From HGM05232 sp964646495 (GTDB lineage Bacteria > Bacteroidota > Bacteroidia > Bacteroidales > Muribaculaceae): a stretch of DNA of 18,572 nucleotides. Where the stretch lies: the NCBI GenBank assembly GCA_964646495.1, contig CAZYEO010000039.1, positions 1-18,572 of the forward strand, read 5' to 3'. The position numbers and the translations under genes are program-made. Under the pieces are notes generated by a model. It was not told where the DNA came from and made no database searches. It was given only the letters and a program-made list of their open reading frames with translations. Positions 1-9,100 of this stretch are shown here, in pieces (positions within the stretch are counted from its first letter, which is position 1; every line of letters begins with the position of its first letter).

Positions 1-103
1 ATATTTATATGAATGCTATTTGTTTAGAAAGATTTTAAAATAAAGTTTATGTATTTAATACATAATATTATTTAAATAAAAGTGATGGCGTTTGTAAATA
101 AAT

Positions 104-111
104 TATCTTTG
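104..111 (+). promoter_or_regulatory. Bacteroides-type -7 promoter box (TATCTTTG) for the GHL10 gene
   Basis: The sequence TATCTTTG matches the Bacteroidota -7 consensus TAnnTTTG exactly. No convincing TTTG lies about 20 bp upstream, so the -33 half is weak. Transcription would begin near position 116-118, giving a leader of about 45 nt before the ATG at 163. The box lies downstream of an in-frame ATG at 82, which argues against that earlier start. Confidence 0.55.
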
Positions 112-162
112 TGTTCTAATAATATCATAGACAACATATTTAATACAAGAATTATTTATAAC

Positions 163-2928
163 ATGAAAGTTTCCCCCAAATTCCTATTGGCTGCACTTGT
201 TCTTCTTTCGAGTGCTTCGGCGTGGGCAGGCGTTGACGTTAATAAACCTAAGCATGAAATGCGAAGCGCATGGGTAGCTACGGTTTGGCAGCTTGACTGG
301 CCACAAAACACTATCACTGAGACAGGTAATGTGTCGCAGATCAATCAGCAAAAGAAATCTATGATTACTTTGCTCGATTCAATGGCAATAAATAATATGA
401 ATGCCATAAACTTCCAAGTGCGTAACCGCAGCGATGCCATGTATAAGTCTTCTTATGAACCGTGGTCTACCGATCTTGTGTCAAAACGAGGCATGGATCC
501 TGGTTATGATCCATTGGAATTTGTAGTAGAAGAATGTCACAAACGAGGATTAGAGTGTCATGCTTGGGTCAATCCATATCGTTATGAATCGGTTTCGGGA
601 CAATGGAGTGGTGGAGAAGGAGATTACCGCGCCGAACACCCCGACTGGGTAATGGATTATAAGGATGCATCTATTTTGAATCCTGGGAAAGAAGAGGTAA
701 TACAACGTATCGTAGATATTTGCCGTGAGATTGTAACCAATTATGATGTAGATGGGATATTATACGATGATTATTTTTATCTGAATGGAACTCCATTGAG
801 TGCAGATGCTGACTTATATAATGCTTATGTGAGCGCGGGTGGTACTCTCGGACAAAAAGATTGGCGTCGCGATAATGTGAACCGTATGATAAAGAGAGTG
901 TACGCAATGATTCAGGAAGTGAAACCGTGGGTACGCTTTGGAGTATCGCCAGCCGGTGTTGCATGTACCAACTCTACAGTAGCAGCAAAATATGGGTTGG
1001 AACGATGCAAATCGGGAAGCGATTGGCAATATGATGGTATTTATTCTGATCCTATGGCATGGATAAGCCAGCAATCTCTTGACTTTATTTCTCCTCAGAT
1101 ATACTGGACAATAGGATATTCTACAGCAGACTATTCTGTCATTACACCTTGGTGGGCAAAGGCAGCAAGCAAATACAACCGTCATTTCTTTACTTCACAT
1201 TCTATTTCTTCGCTCACAGCATCGAGCAAAGAAGCTGTGGCAACCCCAGATTATTCAGAAGGTGGCATATCCTCTCTTGAACGCAATCTTATTCGTCCTC
1301 ATGCAAGTGGACCAAATAATTCTACTTTCAAGGAATATGCCGATGAAATAAGATTGAACCGTGAATGTACCCTCGATGGCGCACCCGGATCGATATTCTA
1401 CTCTTGTAAATATCTATACCGCACAGCCCCTAAGTTTGGACATTATCTCAAAAACACAGTATTCAGCCGTCCTGCTATTCTCCCTGCTATGACCTATAAG
1501 GGTGGACACTCTCCGGGCAATGTGAAGAATCTGAAACTTAATGATAACATATTGACTTGGGAAGGATATGACAATGTGCGCTACACTGTGTATGCAGTAC
1601 CCACAAATGTGAGTCAAAAAGATTTCAAATGCGAGGTAGATTATCTTATAGCAACATCATATTCTACTACATTTGAAATTCCTAAGGAATATCGCAATTC
1701 ATATCAATATGCAGTGTGTGTACTCGATCGTTTTGGAAATGAATATTCACCGATATTTGAAGGGGTAATTTCCGGCACACTGGATGCACCGGTATTAAAA
1801 AGCCCTATTGGTGGAGGTGTAGTTACCGATCCTTTTGACTTTGAATGGAGTGCAGTGGCTGATGCTACCAATTATATAGTGGAGGTGAGCAATAATGCTG
1901 AATTTACTGAAATAATAGCTTCCATACACACCCAAAATACATCGGTTTCATCGTCGAATATCAATAATCTTGTAAATGCACGCCAATATTATTGGCGAGT
2001 GCGTAGCTGTGCTACAAATTATCAAGATGGGGTATCGCAAGCCGGACAATTCGTTCCTCGTGTGCTTGCTATCACATATCCTGCCGACTTGTCTACAGGA
2101 GTGAGTGTTGCTCCTGAATTTCAGTGGACTACAAGTGGAAGTAATGAGGGATTGTTGGAAATATCGACTGATGCCAATTTCATGGAAGGAACGATAGTGT
2201 TCTCAGGCTCATCGGTAACCGGAAGTTATAAAATTCCTGATTTTACCCTTAAAACCCTTACTACATATTATGCACGTGTGACTATGACAAGCGGAGAAGT
2301 AGCAAAGACCTCTTTGCCCATATCATTTACAACAGAAGAGCTTGCTGTTGCAGCTCCTAAGATTGCATATCCTTTAGAGGGAGGAAAGTTGTATTCAGAG
2401 GATATGATTGCATTAGAGCGTCAAGCCGGGGTAAATATGTTCAAAGTATATGTATCTGCAACATCCGTATTCGGAAGAACAGTGTATTTAGAAAATCTAT
2501 ATGATTTTGCTTATCAAACAGCAAAAGGTGGTGACATAAAAATATCAAGTAAAAACTTGGTAGAGGGATCTACTTATTATGTTCGTGCAAGTGCAAATTA
2601 TTTAACAGCCGAAGGAAGTGCTACAACCGATTATTCAGATATAGTATCATTTGTGTATGCCGGACAAGGTAGCGGTGTTGAAAACAACGTTGCCGGAGCA
2701 TTAGTGAAACTTATAGGAGGTAGCTCTCCCGCACTTGTTATAACAGCTCCAATCGGATCGGATATTTCAGCACAAGCAATTTCACTGACCGGAATTGTAG
2801 AAGAACAATTATACAATGGCACAAGCGATGAATCACTATCATTGTCGTTGCAATCACTTCCAAAAGGTATGCACCTTATCGTAGTGAGTATAAATGGAAA
2901 TGTGAAAACATTGAAGTATGTGAAATAA
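163..2928 (+). CDS. Secreted GHL10 (DUF187) family glycoside hydrolase with FnIII-like repeats and sorting-tail-like C-terminus
   Basis: Predicted protein of 921 aa. It opens with a signal peptide (basic start, hydrophobic LLAALVLL, cleavage after AWA at about residue 22). The catalytic region, about 27-450, has the family's hallmarks: MRSAWVATVWQLDWP, VDGILYDDYFYL (residues 196-207, paired acids D202/D203), FGVSPAGV and ISPQIYW. E. coli DigH (YddW) of this family cleaves peptide-free peptidoglycan glycan strands, so a cell-wall or similar glycan substrate is plausible but not shown. Two or three FnIII-like domains follow (about 540-635, 635-725, 730-850). The last ~65 residues end in LPKGMHLIVVSINGN...KYVK, resembling a type A T9SS sorting tail. 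The start at 163 is chosen because an in-frame ATG at 82 would put 27 non-signal residues before the signal peptide and lies upstream of the promoter box. The gene ends at its own terminator, so it is probably not part of the downstream operon. Confidence 0.85.
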   Translation: MKVSPKFLLAALVLLSSASAWAGVDVNKPKHEMRSAWVATVWQLDWPQNTITETGNVSQINQQKKSMITLLDSMAINNMNAINFQVRNRSDAMYKSSYEPWSTDLVSKRGMDPGYDPLEFVVEECHKRGLECHAWVNPYRYESVSGQWSGGEGDYRAEHPDWVMDYKDASILNPGKEEVIQRIVDICREIVTNYDVDGILYDDYFYLNGTPLSADADLYNAYVSAGGTLGQKDWRRDNVNRMIKRVYAMIQEVKPWVRFGVSPAGVACTNSTVAAKYGLERCKSGSDWQYDGIYSDPMAWISQQSLDFISPQIYWTIGYSTADYSVITPWWAKAASKYNRHFFTSHSISSLTASSKEAVATPDYSEGGISSLERNLIRPHASGPNNSTFKEYADEIRLNRECTLDGAPGSIFYSCKYLYRTAPKFGHYLKNTVFSRPAILPAMTYKGGHSPGNVKNLKLNDNILTWEGYDNVRYTVYAVPTNVSQKDFKCEVDYLIATSYSTTFEIPKEYRNSYQYAVCVLDRFGNEYSPIFEGVISGTLDAPVLKSPIGGGVVTDPFDFEWSAVADATNYIVEVSNNAEFTEIIASIHTQNTSVSSSNINNLVNARQYYWRVRSCATNYQDGVSQAGQFVPRVLAITYPADLSTGVSVAPEFQWTTSGSNEGLLEISTDANFMEGTIVFSGSSVTGSYKIPDFTLKTLTTYYARVTMTSGEVAKTSLPISFTTEELAVAAPKIAYPLEGGKLYSEDMIALERQAGVNMFKVYVSATSVFGRTVYLENLYDFAYQTAKGGDIKISSKNLVEGSTYYVRASANYLTAEGSATTDYSDIVSFVYAGQGSGVENNVAGALVKLIGGSSPALVITAPIGSDISAQAISLTGIVEEQLYNGTSDESLSLSLQSLPKGMHLIVVSINGNVKTLKYVK

Positions 2929-2953
2929 CAAAATAGAATCATATATTAACAAT

Positions 2954-2992
2954 AAAAACTCCGGGGCTGTAGTATCACTCCGGAGTTTTTTA
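2954..2992 (+). terminator. Rho-independent terminator after the GHL10 gene
   Basis: A perfect 11-bp stem (AAAAACTCCGG at 2954-2964 pairing with CCGGAGTTTTT at 2980-2990) encloses a 15-nt loop. The T-run forms the end of the right arm, and the left arm has a matching A-run, so it could work from either side. It separates the GHL10 gene from the regulator. Confidence 0.88.
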
Positions 2993-2995
2993 TTA

Positions 2996-3027
2996 TTTGT
3001 GGGGATGGGGATAATATTGTATCTTTG
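2996..3027 (+). promoter_or_regulatory. Promoter of the regulator gene (TTTG ... TATCTTTG)
   Basis: A -33 box TTTG (2996-2999), a 20-bp spacer and a -7 box TATCTTTG (3020-3027) match the Bacteroidota housekeeping promoter pattern. Transcription would begin near 3032-3034, leaving a leader of about 67 nt. The promoter starts immediately after the upstream terminator. Confidence 0.72.
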
Positions 3028-3099
3028 TAATTAATAATTGAAATTGAAGGGAATCAACTATTTATCTTACTGTATATTAAATTAGGAGAATGCTGAATT

Positions 3100-5958
3100 A
3101 TGTTAACCTATAAGTCTCCGGCAAGAGTAATCTTATCGTTGATATTATTCATAGCTCTTGGCTTTGCAAAAAGTCAGGCTACCCCTTTTCTTCCTGCTGT
3201 AAAGTATTATTCGGCAAAGGAAAATGGAGCCGGGCATCAGAATTGGTCTTTGTCGCAAGATTCCACAGGAATAATGTATTTCGGGAATAATGACGGCTTG
3301 CTATCATACGATGGTTACAGATGGAATCTATATAGACTTCCCGGTAATAATATCGGACGTTCGGTTTTATGCGTGGGGAAACGCATATATGTGGGAACAT
3401 TTGAAGAATTTGGATATTTCGAGCCTGACGAAAATGGGAAATTAACGTATCATTCCCTTTCCAATAATATTAAAGGGACTAAAATGGAAGATGAAGAGGT
3501 ATGGAAAATCCTCAAAGTGGGCAATGATATATATTTCCAGAGCTTTAGGGCTTATTATAAATATGATGGAAAAGTAGTAACAGGACACCGTCAGCATCCA
3601 TATAACCCCCTTTACATGTATGAATTTGAAGGTAACTTATATTTACAAGTAATAAATGACGGGCTTTACAAGATTGAAGATGAAAAATTCATATCACTGA
3701 TTCCGGCTGAGGCATTGGGTAGCAGTGTTGTGTATATCGGATCTACGGCTATTCCACATGAAATGCTGCTTGTAACGGAGAATAACGGACTGTTTACATA
3801 TTCTCCTTATACAGGATTAAAGCAGCTTCACACAGTCATTGATTCAGAATTAAAGAAATATAATGTAAATAGAGCTGTAGTCACTCCCGATGCAGTGCTT
3901 GTGTTAGGAACTACGATAAATGGAGTTTATGCCATTGATAAGATGGGAAATCTGCTATGGCATTTCAATAGGGATATGAGACTGAATAATAATACGGTGC
4001 TTGGTCTATTGTGTGATAGTGCCAATAATATATGGGTGTGTCTTGATGATGGCATAAGCTATATTCAGAATAATTCCCCAATTACGATATACTCACCTCC
4101 ATTGTCCGATCCTAAATTTGGAATGGTGTATGATGTGTATGGGCAAGACGACAATATATATATGGCTACCAATCAAGGGTTGTATAAATACAGAGCAGCA
4201 AATGGTCAGTCCGATATTATACCTCACACCGAGGCTCAAAATTGGTTTGTAACAGCATTTGATAATCAAATATTTTGCGGTAATAACTATCATTCGATGG
4301 AAGTAGTGAATGATGCTGTTATACCACGTAAAGAGACAGCAGGGAGTACAAGTATAAAGAAGTGTATCATCAATAATCAAGATTTGCTTGTAGAATCATC
4401 CTATACGCAGCTGCACATATATAGAAAGAATGCTCAGGGTAAATGGATTTTCAGTAATAATGTAGAGGGACTTATTTCTCCGATAAAAAATTTAGAGATA
4501 GGTGAGAATGGTATAATTTGGGCTGATCATATGTATAAAGGGATGTACAAGATTGCTCTCAATAATGATTTTACCGCTATTTCGCATTATGAATTTATCC
4601 ATCAAATAGATAAGGAGTTGGAGTGGTCGGATATATCAATTTTAAAGGTTAACGGAAGAATAGTATTTTCGGAAAACAATAAACTATACACCTATGATGA
4701 TATCGAACAGAAAATAGTTCCATACGATAAACTCAATGAAAGCCTCAGCGGAATTAGTGGTATACATACAGCTAAGCCTATAAACAACAACCTCTTCTGG
4801 ATAGCAGGCGACAAGGAATATGCGCTTGTGAGACACAATGCTGGGAATTACAGTATAGAGACCAAGATACCTTATTCCATATTTCCCGATCCATGTCTTC
4901 AAAGTGAGGCTAATATATTTGTCAAAGACAATCGTTATTCATATTTCAACCTTAACAATAGTTTGGCGTGCTACGACCTATCGCGCAATCTCATGCCGAT
5001 TAAGAAATCCACATTGAATATAAGCATGGTGCAGGCGTTTAGTAGTAAAGAAAATATCTTGTTACCACTCAAAGGAGGGGAGGATATTAAAAGCTCATTT
5101 AGAGATATTATAATAGAGCTCACATATCCTCATTACGATAACAGCCCTATTCGATTTGTATATACACTGCAGGGTGGTGGAGTAAATCTTAAAAATGAAA
5201 ATAACGATGCTTTTATACGTTATAGTAGTTTAAGTCCCGGTAGCTATCATTTTAAAGCAGAAGCCTACGATGTGTCCAATAATTTACTTGGTGAAGTAAA
5301 ATATGATTTTGCAATCTCAGTACCGTTATACTTATCCATAGGTGCATTTGTAGTATATGCTTTGTTATTGATTGGAATTGTGTATCTCATTGTGCAACGA
5401 AATACTAAACGTGCTTTGAAAGCCAAACAAAGTGAATATGAGCAGCAACGCACACAACACCTCATTAAGCTCCAAGAGCAAGAGCGTCTTATTGCTGAGC
5501 AGAATAAGCAGTTGTTAGAGTCTGAGCTCACTCTCAAAGGTAAAGAAATGGCTACAATGGCAATCGGTGCGATAGCTAAAAATAGCTCGCTCGAAGCGAT
5601 AAAAAATGATATTCAACAACAAGTCCTCAAAGGAACTTATTCTCGTAAATTCCTCGATTCTTTGATAACCAAAATCAATGATAATATAGAGAAAAAAGAA
5701 TTTTGGGATGTATTTCAATCTAATTTCGATCTTATTCATGAGAATTTCTTCCGTAATCTCAGAGAGCGTTATCCCGATCTCACTCCCAATGATCTTAAAT
5801 TCTGTGCATATATACGCCTGAATATGTCCACTAAGGATATTGCCCAAATGACCAACCTCACAATACGTGGAGTTGAGGCTGCTCGCTATCGATTACGAAA
5901 AAAATTGGGCATTACCGATAATGAAAATATTGTACATTTTCTTATCGAATTCAAATAA
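3100..5958 (+). CDS. Membrane-spanning propeller/Y_Y_Y sensor with C-terminal LuxR-like HTH (SusR-type PUL regulator)
   Basis: Predicted protein of 952 aa and probable transcription activator of the adjacent polysaccharide operon. An N-terminal signal or anchor (VILSLILFIALGF) is followed by a large beta-propeller region (about 40-640) with repeats such as DSTGIMYFGNNDGLLSYDG and DSANNIWVCLDDGISYI. A Y_Y_Y-like domain follows (about 660-738), then one transmembrane helix (about 743-765), a charged coiled coil (about 768-815), and an HTH at about 895-940 (LTPNDLKFCAYIRLNMSTKDIA, then IRGVEAARYRLRKKLGI). This topology places ligand sensing in the periplasm and DNA binding in the cytoplasm. No histidine kinase (no H/N/G boxes) or receiver domain is present, so it is not a hybrid two-component sensor. 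The design resembles SusR more than HTCS, although it is much longer. The start at 3100 has an AGGAG at 3084-3088. It precedes the susC promoter in the same direction by 225 bp, which suggests it controls that operon. The ligand is unknown; a beta-1,2-gluco-oligosaccharide is inferred from the neighbours. Confidence 0.88.
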   Translation: MLTYKSPARVILSLILFIALGFAKSQATPFLPAVKYYSAKENGAGHQNWSLSQDSTGIMYFGNNDGLLSYDGYRWNLYRLPGNNIGRSVLCVGKRIYVGTFEEFGYFEPDENGKLTYHSLSNNIKGTKMEDEEVWKILKVGNDIYFQSFRAYYKYDGKVVTGHRQHPYNPLYMYEFEGNLYLQVINDGLYKIEDEKFISLIPAEALGSSVVYIGSTAIPHEMLLVTENNGLFTYSPYTGLKQLHTVIDSELKKYNVNRAVVTPDAVLVLGTTINGVYAIDKMGNLLWHFNRDMRLNNNTVLGLLCDSANNIWVCLDDGISYIQNNSPITIYSPPLSDPKFGMVYDVYGQDDNIYMATNQGLYKYRAANGQSDIIPHTEAQNWFVTAFDNQIFCGNNYHSMEVVNDAVIPRKETAGSTSIKKCIINNQDLLVESSYTQLHIYRKNAQGKWIFSNNVEGLISPIKNLEIGENGIIWADHMYKGMYKIALNNDFTAISHYEFIHQIDKELEWSDISILKVNGRIVFSENNKLYTYDDIEQKIVPYDKLNESLSGISGIHTAKPINNNLFWIAGDKEYALVRHNAGNYSIETKIPYSIFPDPCLQSEANIFVKDNRYSYFNLNNSLACYDLSRNLMPIKKSTLNISMVQAFSSKENILLPLKGGEDIKSSFRDIIIELTYPHYDNSPIRFVYTLQGGGVNLKNENNDAFIRYSSLSPGSYHFKAEAYDVSNNLLGEVKYDFAISVPLYLSIGAFVVYALLLIGIVYLIVQRNTKRALKAKQSEYEQQRTQHLIKLQEQERLIAEQNKQLLESELTLKGKEMATMAIGAIAKNSSLEAIKNDIQQQVLKGTYSRKFLDSLITKINDNIEKKEFWDVFQSNFDLIHENFFRNLRERYPDLTPNDLKFCAYIRLNMSTKDIAQMTNLTIRGVEAARYRLRKKLGITDNENIVHFLIEFK

Positions 5959-5994
5959 ATGATTTTGATTCATAAAAAACTACCGAACAATTTT

Positions 5995-6015
5995 AAATGA
6001 ATAACCTCATTTTTT
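5995..6015 (+). terminator. Weak candidate terminator after the regulator gene
   Basis: A 6-bp A/T-rich stem (AAATGA with TCATTT, 6-nt loop) runs into a stretch of six T at 6010-6015. The stem has only one G/C pair, so termination may be inefficient and some read-through into the susC operon is possible. Confidence 0.3.
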
Positions 6016-6052
6016 AAGTATCTGTATACTAAGTGCTTAAATGATGTAAACG

Positions 6053-6086
6053 TAGTAATAACGCATTCTTTATTCCGTTATTATTA
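6053..6086 (+). promoter_or_regulatory. Imperfect inverted repeat upstream of the susC promoter, candidate operator
   Basis: TAGTAATAACG (6053-6063) and CGTTATTATTA (6076-6086) form 11-bp arms with one mismatch (G opposite T), of which the inner 8 bp are perfect, separated by 12 nt. The centre is about 80 bp upstream of the inferred transcription start and the downstream edge is 29 bp before the -33 box. No T-run follows, so it does not look like a terminator. A dimeric activator such as the adjacent HTH regulator could bind here; that is inference. Confidence 0.4.
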
Positions 6087-6115
6087 TGAGAAAGTATTGA
6101 TATGGTAGCACATAT

Positions 6116-6147
6116 TTTGGCTACTGTATTTTATGGCAGTTTCTTTG
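6116..6147 (+). promoter_or_regulatory. Probable susC operon promoter (TTTG ... TTTCTTTG)
   Basis: A -33 TTTG (6116-6119), a 20-bp spacer and TTTCTTTG (6140-6147) fit the Bacteroidota promoter apart from T in place of the A at position 2 of the -7 box. The predicted start near 6152 gives a leader of about 32 nt. The imperfect -7 box would suit a promoter that needs an activator. Confidence 0.5.
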
Positions 6148-6183
6148 TGTCATAATCAAATTACTAACTTTAAATTTATGTAG

Positions 6184-9100
6184 ATGAAAAGGAAGACAGT
6201 GTTATTTTTCACAATGTTGCTAATCTCTCTTGCGTCATTTGCGCAGGATAGAATATCAATAACAGGAATCGTTACTGACGAATCCCAAGAACCATTAATA
6301 GGTGCGAGTGTGGTAGTAAAAGGATCATCCAATGGTACAATGACCGATATGGATGGGCGTTATTCTATTGCAAATGTGCCTGCTGATGCCACCCTGACAT
6401 TTAGTTATGTAGGGATGCAATCTGCCAGTGTAAAGGTAGGTGGGCAGAAAAACATAAATGTGTCGCTTGTCGATGGTGCTCTGAAACTCGACGACATAGT
6501 AGTAATCGGTTACGGTACTGCTAAAGCAAAGGACTTAACTTCTCCTATTGCAGTGGTGAAAGGTGATGAAATTGCTAATATAGCAACAACATCTCCTATG
6601 TCGGCTCTTCAAGGTAAAGTAGCCGGTGTGAATGTAGTAAACTCTGGTGCTCCCGGTGATGGACCTAAAGTTACTATCCGTGGTTTAGGTTCATTTAGTG
6701 ATACTACACCGTTGTATGTAGTAGACGGAATGTTCTTTGACAACATAAACTTCTTGAATAATAGTGATATTCAAGAGATGTCAGTGCTTAAAGATGCTTC
6801 GGCGGCTGCTATCTATGGTGTACGTGCTGCAAATGGTGTGGTTATTGTTACTACTAAAAAGGGTAATAAGAATCAAGATGCTCGCATCACCTATGATGGA
6901 TATGTAGGGTTTCAAAAAGCATCTAACGTGCTCAAAATGGCTAATTCACAGCAATATGCCACTATGATGCTTGAAGCCGATTATAAAAATTATGAGAGCT
7001 ATATTAAAAACTCTATCGATCTTTTCGGAGGAAGCTATGCCGACAGTGATTTCCGTAATTGGACTTTTGGTGCAGATACAGATTGGTATAAAGAATTGCT
7101 TCGCACAGCGCTTGTAACGAATCACAGCTTGAACATCAGTGGAGGAACAGACAGAACATCTTATTCGGTAGGTGGTAACTACCTTTATCAAGAGGGTGTA
7201 ATGAATACCGACAATCATTATTCTCGTTTCAATTTACGTGGTAATATTGATTTTGAGGCAAATAAATGGTTGAAAGTAGGATTTAATGTTGTGATGAGTA
7301 ACGGAACACAACAAATACCTAACAATAACGCATGGCAACATGCATTTAATATGCCGGGTCTAATACCGGTATATGACCAAAACAATACAGCAGCAACTCC
7401 CACAAAATATGCTGCTCCATCTTCTCTCGGCTTCACATCCAATTTCTACAATCCGATTGCAACTGCCGATTATTACAAGAATCGCAACAAGATGTTTGAA
7501 GTAATTCCTTCTACATATTTGGAATTGACATTTATTCCAAGCAAGTTGAAATTCAAGACCAGTTTCAGTATGGATTACTCAAGCATAGTAAATCGTAACT
7601 ATGGTGAAGTATATATGGTAAGCAACTACCAAAAGAGAGATGTATCTACTTTGTCAAAGAAAAATGAGACTTATACCAATTATGTATGGGACAATACTCT
7701 TACTTATTGGGATAAATTTGGAGATCATAACCTCACATTAATGCTTGGACACTCTTTGCGTGAAGAGAATTATCAAATGCTTGAGGCTACAGCATCCAAT
7801 GTCCCCGGTGATAAAGATGAATATCTTTATATTGGACAAGGTGATGTAGAGGGTCGTACGGTGACTGATGGCGGACACACATATCGCGGATTATCATTCT
7901 TCGGTCGTGCAAGCTACGACTATGCCGGAAAATATATGTTGAATGTTACAATGCGTGCTGATGGTTCGTCAAAATATAATGTGAAATGGGGTTATTTCCC
8001 TTCATTTGGTGCTGCATGGATTGCAAGTAAAGAAAACTTCTTGAGGGATATAGATTGGATCGACTTCTTAAAAGTACGTGCAAGTTGGGGTATGCTTGGA
8101 AATGATAAAATCGGAGCCAGCAACGGCTTCCTTAGTGTTACTTCCAATAATGGAACATCCGGAGTGTTTGGAGGTAGTCTTGTTCAAGGTACTCAAACAA
8201 GCAGCAATTTCAGTTGGTTGAGCTGGGAAAAAGTGAAAGAAACGAATGTCGGTATCAATTTTGCTACTCTCAACAATCGTTTGGATATAGAGTTGGATTA
8301 TTACCATCGTCTCACCGACAATGCTGTAATCAATACGTTTATCCCTCTCACCACAATAGCTATTGCCGGCAACAACGGACAAATTGAAAATAGCGGATTT
8401 GAACTTGGTGTAAACTGGAGCGATAAAATCACAAATGATCTCTCATATTTTGTAAGTGGTAATATCACAACACTTCGCAACCGCGTAAAGAGTCTTAACG
8501 GTGCTCCTTGGATTAAGGGTGGTGATGGTGGTTTATCGAGCGTTATTGATATCGTAGGCGAAGAGATGAACTCATACTATGGCTATAAAGTAGTTGGGGT
8601 ATATCAAAGTGCAGCAGAAATTGCAGCCGATAAGGTAGCGCAAAACATGATTAAAAGCGGTGTAAACCTTGAGCCGGGTGATTTCAAATATGAAGATTAC
8701 AATAATGATGGCTATATCAATAATAAGGATAACCAGATTTTAGGTTCTAACATCCCTGATTTCTCTTATGGATTTAGCTTAGGAATGAAATATAAAGAAC
8801 TTGAAGTTTCAATATCGGGACAAGGTGTATCGGGTAATGAAATATTCAACCGCAAACGTGAATTGCGTTATGCTCAACCCAACTACAACTTTGACCAAGA
8901 TATGTACAATAATCGTTGGACAGGTGAAGGTACTACCAACACATATCCATCTTCTAAAGCGATGACAAAGGGTTGGAATAACAATACTATATCTTCATTC
9001 TTCGTTGAAAGTGGCGCATACTTCCGTATTCAAAACATCAATGTAGCTTATAGCTTTAAGAATGTGAAAATCGGAAATTATGTGATGCCAAACATTCGCT

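Noticed and set aside
814..1185. A 123-codon open frame on the minus strand
   Set aside because: It lies wholly inside the catalytic region of the GHL10 gene, has no recognisable domain, and its composition is that of an antisense shadow.
163..2928. Including the GHL10 gene in the polysaccharide operon
   Set aside because: It has its own promoter box and a strong terminator, and the regulator with a separate promoter lies between it and susC.
6016..6040. Small palindromic elements (AGTAT-ctgt-ATACT; TTAAG ... CTTAA) upstream of susC
   Set aside because: The arms are only 5 bp and A/T-rich, expected by chance in this composition; the repeat at 6053-6086 is clearly better.
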